Below are positions 10,602-19,955 of a stretch of 64,000 nucleotides of DNA, piece after piece. Both the position numbers and the translations under genes were made by a program. Position 1 is the first letter of the stretch. Each line of letters starts with the position of its first letter. The stretch covers positions 186,001 through 250,000 of the forward strand of contig OZ345356.1 of NCBI GenBank assembly GCA_977006965.1, written 5' to 3'. The notes under the pieces were generated by a model. It saw only the letters and a list, made by a program, of their open reading frames with translations. It ran no database searches and had not been told where the DNA came from. The DNA comes from Phymatolithon calcareum (taxonomy: Eukaryota > Rhodophyta > Florideophyceae > Hapalidiales).

Positions 10602-11513
10602 TGTAGCGCCAGGCTCACAAGAACTCGACGCTACTCTGCTCAGAGAAGACCGGAGGAGAGAAAAAGTGCGGGAGAGACAAAAAGAGTGAATGACTGAAGT
10701 GAAGAAAGAAAAGAGAAAGAAGTGAAAACAAGAAACGAAGAGAAGGAAAAGGGGAGTGGTAGAAATAGGCGTCCTGATGACGCGTGAGATGAATGATGAG
10801 GAAAGCAAAAAAAAGGAAGGGTGTAAAGCGTTGAGCGATTCGGCAAAGCTGGATGATGGCGACCTCGGATGGGCCGTCAACTTCAGATAGTGTACCGGAA
10901 CGGAACAACACAGGTGTTCGGCGCGTTGAGAGAAGCGACTCCACACTGGCTTGTACGGCGAAGTGCTTTCAGCACGAGAACAGACGGGCAGAATCTACGT
11001 CGTCTGTTGAGGCGGCAACCTTGGAAGGGCCGTCGATCTTGAGGCGAAAGCAGGAAAAGAAAAGGGACTGATCTGTCGCTAGGTTCTCGCCGTACCGGCT
11101 TGCACGGAAGAGGAAGCGATCAGAAAGGGGTGGAAAGTCTCCGACTCCGCGTGGTCGAGGGAATTCACAGGCTTGATGCGTGTAGGATCCAAGCACTCGA
11201 GCCGAAATCCAGAAACCTCCACCTTCCTTTACTAAGAGGAAGGGACAAACTATCTTATATACTACTAGCAAAGCGAAAAACAAAAGTTCTACATGCGCAT
11301 GGGACACGTTGCACGTGTGGCCCAGCGGATCACCTAGACAAGTAAACTAAAGTCGCGTGCCTCTGATTCGGCGTTCCATGTGGATCGCGATCAAAGTTCG
11401 TGGCGTACAGTCGCGAGAAACAAAAGCGCTTACTGCATTCCTTACAGACTTCGCCTTGCTGTCGAGTCCGGGAATGGGGCAGCAGCGGGAAAAGAAATGC
11501 AGTGGGCGCGACA
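10602..11513 (+). mobile_element. LTR-1 solo LTR, copy 1
   Basis: A 912-bp block starts TGTAGCGCC and ends GGGCGCGACA, with the TG...CA ends of a retroviral-type LTR. It is flanked by the 5-bp direct repeat AGAAC (10597-10601 and 11514-11518). The same sequence, with its own TSD, recurs at 30593-33316 and inverted at 59293-60000. A CTTATATACTAC segment near 11260 looks like the LTR's TATA box. No internal retrotransposon coding is attached, so each copy is probably a recombination-derived solo LTR. Short open frames inside are not genes. Confidence 0.85.
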
Positions 11514-11599
11514 AGAACATAGACTTCAGAAAACTCTCCAGGGAATCATCTCTCCATTCCATTCCTGAAAAAAGGACGTTTACAGCAGTTACAGCTCAT

Positions 11600-11870
11600 A
11601 TCGTCTTTTATGACGACATGGAATGGACCAAGACAAAATAGAACGGCGACGCTGAGATTCCTACGAACAGGACAAGTGGACTCTAAGCTTTTCCCTCCAC
11701 CTTCTCTGGAGGAGGGTTTTTGCAGCTAGGGCTACGACGATAGCAACGAGCTTTTGCGGGCTTTAACGGAGCTACCAAGGTAGTAGCATCTGAAACGCAT
11801 CTCCCTTACAGTCTTATGAGTGTTTCTGAGGGCGTTTAATAAATTCAAAATTCAAAAAACAAAAAAAAAA
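11600..11870 (+). mobile_element. LINE-E 3' fragment, 271 bp
   Basis: It is bounded by direct repeats GTTACAGCTCAT at 11588-11599 and 11871-11882 (12-bp TSD). It starts within the last codons of an ORF2-like frame (ending DDMEWTKTK, stop near 11640). A 3' UTR follows and ends ...GGGCGTTTAATAAATTC with an A-rich tail. This is a classic 5'-truncated LINE insertion. A related tail lies inverted at 366-475. Confidence 0.85.
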
Positions 11871-12001
11871 GTTACAGCTCATGTTCAGGAACACTAAACT
11901 AGTTCCGTAGTATAATGAATAACAACTCTCTTTTGCTCCACGTTAACGTTGAAAAAAAGAGGACATTAAATGTACTGAATAAAATTTATTCAGTATACTA
12001 C

Positions 12002-12358
12002 CAGGGGAGTGTTATGGGGGGGAGTAACACGAACCCCTTATCATACCGATTTTTTGGATTTGCGTCTATAGTGTGTGTTTGATATAATTTTGCAGAGATT
12101 AATTGCTTCATAAAAAGAAGAATGAAAGCTGAAAATATGGCCCTCGTTCCCGGAACATTGGGAGTTGCCAATGTAGCGGTCGCTCTCGTTGCAGTATTCG
12201 ATTTTGTGGTGAAAAACAATAGAAATATTCTGTAAACAAGAGTTATTATTGATACAGCCTGAACTCATAATTTTTGCCGGCACATCAATGTCATGCTTTT
12301 GCAGACAAGTTTTGAAACAAAAAAAATCAGTGTTACTCCCCCCCATAACATTCCCCTG
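12002..12358. mobile_element. MITE, 357 bp, G-rich terminal inverted repeats
   Basis: The ends are inverted repeats of about 28 bp (CAGGGGAGTGTTATGGGGGG... and its near complement ending 12358). The shared 7-mer ATACTAC lies directly outside both ends (11995-12001 and 12359-12365). The interior is AT-rich without a gene. The CAGGGG terminus and the 7-8-bp duplication suggest the hAT superfamily. The same CAGGGGAATGTTATGGGGGG end occurs near 41911 and 42132. Confidence 0.8.
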
Positions 12359-13396
12359 ATACTACCTAGCTAGTTCAGGTTTCCTTCTGCCGCCACCGTA
12401 AACGTCTTCGTCAGCGTTATACCACTCAGAATGTCAATGGGCTTGCCAGCTAATGCCCGATCCATGCAGTTTACTTGATTTTTGTTTAATTTCACAACGA
12501 ATAGGATGCAAGTTCTGATGAGCTGCCTGATGATGATATACAGTACGTGCAAATCAGAAGATTTGCAGTACGTCTTTCAATAGAAGACTATGGTTTGAAC
12601 ATGACAAGGGCCCATGTGGACTTCAACAGGGGATAGTTCATAAAAATATCAAATTTTCTAATGATTAAAAAATGCCCTCCAGGCCCCGAAGGGCTGTTGT
12701 CAGGGGGAAGGCATGCCCCGACAAAAACGTGCCCGAAGAGGGCATATTTCGGGTATGGGCCCGATCGGACTGCTCATTCCTAGTCGAAAATCGCCCACTT
12801 GTTGAATATGCTCCATGAAATCGACTCAAAAAAGTTTAAAAATTTCATGCATGCACCGTTGCTCAGGTATTGACGATATTCAGATATCGAATATTCTAAG
12901 AATCTTAAAATATAGATAAATTTGAGAAAAAACCGTATTCGTGGGTACCTGTTGTACTCTTAAAACAGAGGATATTCTAAAATCGAAGATCCAGTTAACG
13001 AGGATTGACTGTTGTCTGATACAGTACTGTTTTAATATTCCTTATGATGCATCCCCTTGCATTCAATAATGCACGTCAAATGAATCCACCACCTCCTACC
13101 CTTCTAAAGTTAACGGAATTAATGGTTTCTTGCAAACCTGCCAGTTGCAATCTTTCTGGTTGTGACCCTTAAGTTTTGATTAAATTTTGATATTGGCAAT
13201 TTTGCTTCCGTTCAACAGACTCATTAAGTCTCAATGCCCAAGCATCAGTGAGCATCTGATTGGCTGAGTTGGGATAGCTGACCAGCTTCTCAGACATGTG
13301 TATGATTATTTCTCTCGTAGCAAACCCCCTCATGATGCAAAACGGAACTTTCCACCGCCGTGTTGCATCATGAGGGGTTTTATGGTAGTGTTTATT
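12359..13396. other. Intergenic with pogo-B end and GC-rich relic
   Basis: No gene seen. About 12850-13011 matches the right end of the pogo-B family, closing with AGTTAACGAGGATTGACTG at 13011; the other end was not found. The 12665-12775 part is GC-rich with repeated GCCC/GGGC blocks like 1335-1460. A hairpin at 13322-13381 is listed separately. Confidence 0.5.
13322..13381. repeat. Hairpin, about 18-bp arms
   Basis: AACCCCCTCATGATGCAA (13323-13340) pairs with TTGCATCATGAGGGGTTT (13363-13380) with one bulged C; the loop is about 22 bases. It lies just 5' of the LINE-A tail insertion. It may be a miniature fold-back element; no TSD was recognised. Confidence 0.7.
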
Positions 13397-13563
13397 GAGG
13401 GGATATATGTTGATTTATTTTTTAAAATTTAAAAAAGCTCCCAAAGCCTCAAATTGAGTAACAGGGCAGTTTCTCGCTGTTTTCGATACTCATCTCTCTA
13501 CTCTCCTTCTAATATCTCCTTAATTCGAATTTCTCTCCCTGTGAGGGCCCGAGTAAGTCTTTT
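13397..13563 (-). mobile_element. LINE-A 3' fragment, 167 bp
   Basis: Direct repeats GTAGTGTTTATT at 13385-13396 and 13564-13575 (12-bp TSD) bound a piece matching the last codons (R.LT.ALTGREIRIKEIL) and 3' UTR of LINE-A on the minus strand. It is heavily 5'-truncated and encodes nothing on its own. Confidence 0.85.
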
Positions 13564-13575
13564 GTAGTGTTTATT

Positions 13576-13875
13576 CATCGACACGTAAGATACAGGACGA
13601 TAGTTCTAGTAATCGCAGAGTAAACTGATTGGAAGAACCTTTACCTACAGGTGTATACTGAAGCGTGTGAAGCGGCATTGTTGAAGGCATTCTATTAGCT
13701 AACCTGAGGTTCTGTAGTTTTGCCGACGAGGTTGGAACGATGCTGTCATGTGCGCTGGCGCACACGGGACGAACGCCATGGGTGGCACCTGCAGCCTCAT
13801 CCATCGCCCTTACCTGAATCCACGGTACATTGACCGCGACGAGCGCATCGTCATTAATCACAATCGAAATCAATA
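13576..13875. other. 5' flank of the 13876 gene
   Basis: No separate gene is recognised. A minus-strand frame of about 100 codons covers it but resembles nothing and is probably chance. It would hold the promoter of the downstream gene; I see no clear TATA box. Confidence 0.3.
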
Positions 13876-15396
13876 ATGAATAACAACCGCGTAAGCTACC
13901 TTGATGACATACCGGCCGAGTGTGGAGTCCTGGAGAACATTCTACGCCACATCAGCAGCAGACCACGAAGTCCAAACTGGCAGAGCTTCATTGCAGCGAA
14001 AGATTTGCTAACTCTCTTTATCCTGGGCGGACCGCTGACCGCACTTTCCCGAAGCACATTTTCGAAACTCGTCGCCGCGAAGGAGGCAAATGAACATAGC
14101 AAACCTGGCTGGATATGTTGCAGCACGAGAACCAATCGCCAAGTCAAAGTCTTTCGAAGCATACTCAATGTTGCAGACTCCTCTCTACATTCTATTTACC
14201 TCGCGGAAATGCCTAAGTTGACGGGCAGCAAGCACAGTTGGTTGCGATCCTTTGGAGCGCATGCGGTATACATTACCACCCTTGACCTGACCAAGGCGAA
14301 ATTCCGGCATGACTTGTTCGACCAAATCCTGGCGATGACGGGTGACAAACTTCTCTCACTTCGTGTTTATTGTGAAAAAGCCGCTAACGTCGAGTCAATC
14401 GAGCTCCGATGCACCAACTTGCGTAGCTTATGCTTGGACGCGTACTCTAACTACAGTACAGCAGAACTGTGGCCCGCAATAGGGCACTCGCTGGAGGTTC
14501 TTGACATGGGAAAAGCTTGGAATGCCTCTGCTCGTATGTTGACCTGCATTCAAACGCACTGTCGTGCGCTACAAAGCATCAAGCTGTACTGGGACCGTTT
14601 TGCCAGTGATCGCGTTAGGCAATGTGCGTCAAATTTGCTTTCATCCTACGGTGCGCAGCTCAAATTTGCACAGCTCTGTTATCTTCCGCAGGACTACTGC
14701 CTGTTTGCCCTAGACGCATGTCCGAATGCTGAATTTAATGCATATCTGAACGCGAAGGCCGTGGACGCTGTGGCGGTGCTTCGCGAAGTTGGCCCGCGGC
14801 TTGTAAGTGCAACCGTGCAGTCTCCAATGCAAGGGGACGACGAGGAAGAATGTCAAGACTTCATCGCCGGTTCTGGAGTGGCTTGCAGTAATCTGCGGGA
14901 GCTGAACTTAAGACATGTTGACCCAGAGGAACTTGGTAACTTTTTGGTGAAAACCAATTCGAAGATTACCGCACTATGTTTATCGTATGCTACACAATCT
15001 TTTCAGCAGCCGTCAGATGTCTCAGCTCATGATGTGCTCATCGCTGTTGCGAGCAATACCAGAGCATTGCGCAAATTTCAATTCCACGGTGCTTTCAACA
15101 TTCGCCTTCCGAATTCAATTTCGCTGCGCTCCGTAGCGATGGCAAATCCAGACCTGCAACATGTGGAACTGGAACTGGACACTTCCGTTATTCCGGACGC
15201 AGCGTTCATGGCCATATTTCTAGTTGACGTCGTATCCTCATTTGTGGCGCTTCGTAACTTACGTGTGGTCACCGTAGGATCGTCTCCGAAGTCAGAATTT
15301 GATGGAGTGCATATGGCAAGTGTAGCTGATGCCTGCTGTAGACTACGATGTCGAAATACGTACGTGGAAATCTTGGACGTTGTATATCTTTCGTAG
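13876..15396 (+). CDS. Leucine-rich solenoid-like protein, function unknown
   Basis: 506 residues from an ATG with no competing upstream start. The protein is built of loosely repeated units with leucine-rich patterns, for example ITTLDLTKAKF, LLSLRVYCEKA, LRSLCLDAYSN, LEVLDMGKAWN, LQSIKLYWDRF, LRELNLRHVD, LRKFQFHGAF, LQHVELELDTS and LRNLRVVTVG. These are spaced about 25-40 residues apart, as in leucine-rich-repeat solenoids of the F-box/RNI type. The first 60 residues could include a degenerate F-box-like region, but I cannot assert this. There is no signal peptide or membrane segment. Such proteins usually act in protein-protein recognition. It is one uninterrupted exon and lies between transposon relics, but its intact frame argues for a living gene. 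Confidence 0.75.
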   Translation: MNNNRVSYLDDIPAECGVLENILRHISSRPRSPNWQSFIAAKDLLTLFILGGPLTALSRSTFSKLVAAKEANEHSKPGWICCSTRTNRQVKVFRSILNVADSSLHSIYLAEMPKLTGSKHSWLRSFGAHAVYITTLDLTKAKFRHDLFDQILAMTGDKLLSLRVYCEKAANVESIELRCTNLRSLCLDAYSNYSTAELWPAIGHSLEVLDMGKAWNASARMLTCIQTHCRALQSIKLYWDRFASDRVRQCASNLLSSYGAQLKFAQLCYLPQDYCLFALDACPNAEFNAYLNAKAVDAVAVLREVGPRLVSATVQSPMQGDDEEECQDFIAGSGVACSNLRELNLRHVDPEELGNFLVKTNSKITALCLSYATQSFQQPSDVSAHDVLIAVASNTRALRKFQFHGAFNIRLPNSISLRSVAMANPDLQHVELELDTSVIPDAAFMAIFLVDVVSSFVALRNLRVVTVGSSPKSEFDGVHMASVADACCRLRCRNTYVEILDVVYLS

Positions 15397-17153
15397 CAAA
15401 ATATAGAAATAGTTTAGGCGCGCAAGAATCAATGTACGATGTGAGAAGGCATTGTGTGATACGCGAGGCGAAGGGATTTCCCCCCTCGAGATCTCATTTT
15501 AAGATCAGAATAGTTTTTGGATTTTACCCTTCGAGTTCCGGCAGTTTTGAGTCATGGTAGCTCTTCCGAAGTGATAGTCAACTAAAAGATGAAAAAGTTA
15601 TAGTTAAAAACAATATCTCCAGAGCCTTCAAAACCAGAAATAGAAATTCATTCTCTCGCATTGAAGCCTTAACGCCATTTAAGTTCATGAGAGGGTGTAT
15701 TGCCATCGTCAAGTGCGCTCTAGAATTCACTGACTCAAAACAATCGTCGTCTAATCCAACCACGGCGAAGGTGTTCAGGTGGCTTCCCTTGTCATTCGCA
15801 TGGCTGCCAAGCTTGCTTGTTCCTGTTCATTAGAACATTCTTAAAGGAGATATAGATTTCACGAAAATGATCGATCGAGAAGAGAGAAGCAGTATGTGCT
15901 CGATTTCAACATTGTAATCGCAGACACCAGGTAAGTGACATGAGAATGGCTGGTGTAGAAAATTCGAAGGGTTGGAGGTACCATCTCTTGTCGTATACCA
16001 GAGCCTACCGCCAATCCACAAGAGGACCTCACAGAGGAATTTGTGCCAGAGTACTGAAAGTAAAGAAGAATGCGGTCATGGCTAACTGCCATGCTTTCTT
16101 CTGGATGTCGTTTGAGCAATTCATCTTGGGTTCTTGTCCCAATTGTTGGCCGTTCCACTATCCAGGATGGGACACTTTCTATTTGCACTTCTTCGACTGA
16201 TGCTTTTTACAACAGGGCTGAAAATTCTGACTGGTTTGCAACCTAATTTTAGTGTTTTGGCAATTGTGTGCGTTGTATCTTCTTGTCCTGGCATGCGTTG
16301 TGCTAATTGTGTAACCGTGTGTTAAGAGTCAAACTCGAAGAATGGTCTTGAGTCTGATGTGGAATACCAGTGAAATTGACTCATTGTACCACTGGGAGGC
16401 CCAGGGAATAGTTACAAATATAATCTCATCATGTTACATTAATGTTGCCCTTCGCGGAGATGCGAGGCGATCGCCTGTTATACTGCTTGCATGTCACCGG
16501 CTCTCGTCGCAGAGTCCGGGATGATGCCTCACGCGTGTCGCAAGTGCTGGTTCGTGACTAGGATGATCGGATTTTGGGAAAAGACCCGTCACAGTGACAA
16601 TGGAAAGAAACATTTTGAACTCGATTCAATACTTTCTCCATCGCGTCTAGAGACTGAGAGCCTGAAATATCATACTGCAACCCCGCCCAAGGCGAGCGTG
16701 ACGGCCTATCCTATGTCATGCTGACTGAGATTGACTTATAAATAAAACCTTGCATATCCCTTGACTGAGATATGCGAAACTATTCGATGACAGTAGCGCA
16801 CACACGCTAGAAAATCGCCAATTTTCCGCAAGTTGGGACAAATGGTACCTTGTCAATAAATCCCCCATATTACGACTTCAGAGCTCAGCGATAAACTACA
16901 GGATTGCGAAAGAAGATTCGGGTAAACAAAAATGAAACTGCTTACGGAGACCCGTTGGAAATACATACACCTGTAGCAGGTGTGCGTTGGACAAAGAATA
17001 TCTTGTGACTCACGGGATCAGCGCAGGACAACGATTCCTATTCGCAATGTGAGTAGGAAAGGCTTCACACATGCGGCATTCAAAAGCAAACCCGGGTCAA
17101 AATTTGCCGCTGATACGACTGTCGTAACTCCCCAGTCCTTGCTTCCATCGACC
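15397..17153. other. Intergenic, no gene recognised
   Basis: Only frames shorter than about 110 codons occur and none is recognisable. The frame of the downstream DUF4419 gene stays open back to 16980 but without an ATG before 17154. A GTGAGTAGG at about 17050 and CCCCAG at about 17136 could be splice sites for a 5' intron, but no convincing upstream coding exon is seen. Confidence 0.35.
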
Positions 17154-18284
17154 ATGAATTTGCCCACTTTGCCAAACGTTTCCTTCCGTGTGAGCAATGT
17201 CAAGTCTAACATTCAAAAACGTGACCTGGAAACCAGCACGGTCGGTTTCCATTACCATTGCGGAAGGGGCCGCGGTGAACCTGTCCCGCAGCTTATCTGT
17301 CGAGATGCAATTTCCAGCCACCCTGGTCTTCTCAGGCACCAGTTCCACAAGCACGGCTTTCTGTCGGCAGTCCTGTTCGCATTCAATTATCACCAGCCGC
17401 TCACCCTGCGCCCAGAGCACTTCTGGACGTTGATTCTGCAAGCCATCGCTTTGCACGTAAACGAAAATGGGAAGAGACTGCGCTCGAAGTTCGTGACCTT
17501 CAAAGGAAAACAGAGGCTTGTTGTGGATCGGCCTGATTTCGTGTTGAACCAAAACGGCAATGACTGGGCAGCAGTAGTTCGCGAATTCGGTGAGCAAATA
17601 TCGAGTAAGACAGTGCCAGGGACAGGCGATCTCCTTGCTACAAACTTCTCTTCGAGCACAGATGTGGAGATTGTCGCAGGCCAGGTCACAATAATGGATA
17701 TGGTGCAGAATTTCTTCGAGTACGAAGTCCGCACTTGTTGTGGATTCCCGGAAATAACCCTGGAAGGCACCTCCGAGGATTGGCATTTGCTTCGCGCTAA
17801 GGCTGAAGCGCTTCTTCGCCAAAAGTGCACTTCCCATTTCTCCAGCTGGTGGGGTCCAGCTCTGCTTCCAGTCCTCGACCGCTTGGTGGCGCATTATGAC
17901 AGCCCGGACACAGTTGACATTTTGTTTTGGGAATCGTTTTGTAAAATCGGCGGGGGACTTGGATCCGGTTCAATGGACTCCATTGATGGGTGGGTCAACG
18001 TCTTCTTCCCAATTCTGAAGGACAACGTGAAGAATGAGTTTTGTGCGCCTTATCGCGAGAGGGTAGAGAGTAATTCATCGGACGAGGACGATTGGTTGAC
18101 AGAAGTGAAGACCGGCCCCGACGAGGACAAGATTCCTGCTGGAATAGCTCAGGCACCAGTCCTCTGGAACTACTATGACACCAAGATACCGCTCTCATTT
18201 CGAGCCGGATTCGCCGGTGCCTTACTACGCAGTGATGGAAGTATTACCCCGGATTTGGGCTGGTACATCATGAAGAAGAAATAA
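17154..18284 (+). CDS. DUF4419 domain protein
   Basis: 376 residues from the first ATG. The pattern fits the DUF4419 family (known mostly from fungi, slime moulds and algae; biochemical role unknown). An early HGFLSAVLFAFNYHQPLTLRP block is followed by WTLILQAIALHVNENGKRLR, a short basic stretch, then ATNFSSST and the aromatic VQNFFEYEV. Later come CGFPEITLEGTSEDW, WWGPALLPVLDRLV, FWESFCKI..GGLGSGSMDSIDGWVNVFFP and a C-terminal AGFAGALL. All these landmarks appear in family order, so the domain looks complete. It has no signal peptide or transmembrane helix, so it is probably soluble. The 5' limit is the weak point: the frame is open from 16980 and an upstream exon is possible. Confidence 0.8.
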   Translation: MNLPTLPNVSFRVSNVKSNIQKRDLETSTVGFHYHCGRGRGEPVPQLICRDAISSHPGLLRHQFHKHGFLSAVLFAFNYHQPLTLRPEHFWTLILQAIALHVNENGKRLRSKFVTFKGKQRLVVDRPDFVLNQNGNDWAAVVREFGEQISSKTVPGTGDLLATNFSSSTDVEIVAGQVTIMDMVQNFFEYEVRTCCGFPEITLEGTSEDWHLLRAKAEALLRQKCTSHFSSWWGPALLPVLDRLVAHYDSPDTVDILFWESFCKIGGGLGSGSMDSIDGWVNVFFPILKDNVKNEFCAPYRERVESNSSDEDDWLTEVKTGPDEDKIPAGIAQAPVLWNYYDTKIPLSFRAGFAGALLRSDGSITPDLGWYIMKKK

Positions 18285-18381
18285 TTCAAATATGAGTCGA
18301 GTAGTACCATGCGTACGTTTTAGATAAGACGAGCATTCGAGTAAATGGTCATATAACCGTAAAGTCCATATATTAGCAATA

Positions 18382-19955
18382 CAGTCAACCCTCGATAACT
18401 GGATCCTCTTTAAGCGTATAACCTCGGTTTAGCCTAAAATTTATCGAAATTTTAAGAGGAAATTACTAAAATGACCACGTAGTTCGACATATTTACTAAA
18501 ATGACCACGAGGCACCCGTGGTGTTACCGTCATGGGGCTCTTTTGGACGACAGTTACGACATTGTTCTGCTCTGTCAGCATTCGGCAGCTGGGCCAGGAG
18601 ATTTTTGTCGGGTCAAAAAATAACTTCATTTATTTGCGAAATGAAATCTTTGAGGACCGTTGGGGCTGGACAACTTACATGACCGCTTGTTATGCCTCAA
18701 TTGATGAATGTTCCGCACCTAACGGACGTTTGCTCGGTGGACGCATGGAGACTCTTGGTTGGACGAACCCATTTCTGAGTGACAAATAGCTATGAAACGG
18801 GATTTTGTCTTCGAAAAATGGCGAAGCTATCATATATTCATTTAGTGTAGTATGCGTGGACAAAGCTGACTTAAGAATGGGCTTAGACGCGCTGGCTTCA
18901 CGCGTGAAGCCAGCGCCGACAGAATGTTGAGTTGGATTTGCCACTATCGAAAACTTGCAGGAAAGTTTGCAGTCTACTCGAAAAAATCTTTTGAGTTGCT
19001 TCTTGGAGTAAAATAGCCCTTCATAGTGTAGCAATCCCGATCCTGGCAATGCCGTCGAACACGATTTTAGCTACCACATAATCTTCGAATGGGGATAAAG
19101 TCATCAGCGACCCTGCTCTTTAAAGCTGCACTTGCGCTCCTGTAGCCCTCTGAAGTCATGGAAACCCCAATCTATTTAGTGCCACCCCATCCACAACTGC
19201 AAATGTGAGAATTTCTACAATTGCATCACCAACCCCTTCTTTGCAAACCGGGTTTTCAGCGTAAGCAAGTATGTCGACAATTAGCATGCGAATACCAGTT
19301 ATCCCCGCTACATCGGGCCTGCGCAAGCCCCTCTGTATCTCTGTTATCCGCGGAGCCTCCATCTACTTTCGTGACTTTCCGGTCGGTCCGTCGCCATCTT
19401 CGAAAAGCGCGCCAGGCGTTTTCGGGCTCATTGTTGCATCATCCAGTGTGACTAGCTCCTCTACATCCTCTGTCGCTGCCAATGGCGTCCATATTCCCAA
19501 CTCTGACCGCGGTTCCAAAAGCATGCTACCACCTGACGGCTCGTCAGATTCTCCAACCTTATACACGCTTCAAGCACTTTATCTGCCATAGTTGGTTCAT
19601 ACTGTACGCATGCGCAACAGTTACGCAGATATACACTAATACATCGGTGTCACCATGATCCTCCAGTGATGTTGCAGTTCCGGGCCGGACAGTTCTCACG
19701 AGCCTAATGCCGTCAACAATTGCAACTATTGAAATTTATACTATCGCATCACCATCCGCTTCTCTGCTCCCTGGATTCTGAGATTCGCGCTGTCTGTCGG
19801 CATCGCCGCAACTACACGTCGGCTGCCTCTGCCACATGGGCTGCTGAGCTACACGTGTAGACCTTGCGATATGATACGACTCACTCCTGGAATATCCTCG
19901 ATATCTGGATTTCTGACTCCCTGATCGAAGCCATCCAGTTATAGAGGGTTGACTA
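18382..19955 (-). mobile_element. Pogo-B DNA transposon, copy 1 (degenerate)
   Basis: The left end is CAGTCAACCCTCGATAACTG. The right end is the near reverse complement (TAGTCAACCCTCTATAACTG read inward). TA lies outside each end (18380-18381 and 19956-19957), a pogo/Tc1-type signature. Minus-strand open pieces at 19363-19566 and 19156-19362 form part of a decayed transposase C-terminus and are shared with copy 2 (34989-36286), for example PRITEIQRGLRRPDVAGITG and TGIRMLIVDILAYAENP. Catalytic residues were not located. The two copies lie inverted, 15 kb apart. Confidence 0.75.

Noticed and set aside
10581-10946. Minus-strand frames rich in Ser/Phe/Leu
   Set aside because: They come from a GA-rich stretch of LTR-1 and are low-complexity chance frames.
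16980-17153. Coding extension of the DUF4419 gene
   Set aside because: No ATG lies in this open stretch and it matches none of the family's blocks; a 5' intron remains possible but unproven.
17097-17894. Minus-strand frame of 265 codons opposite the DUF4419 gene
   Set aside because: The opposite strand carries all DUF4419 landmarks; this frame has none.
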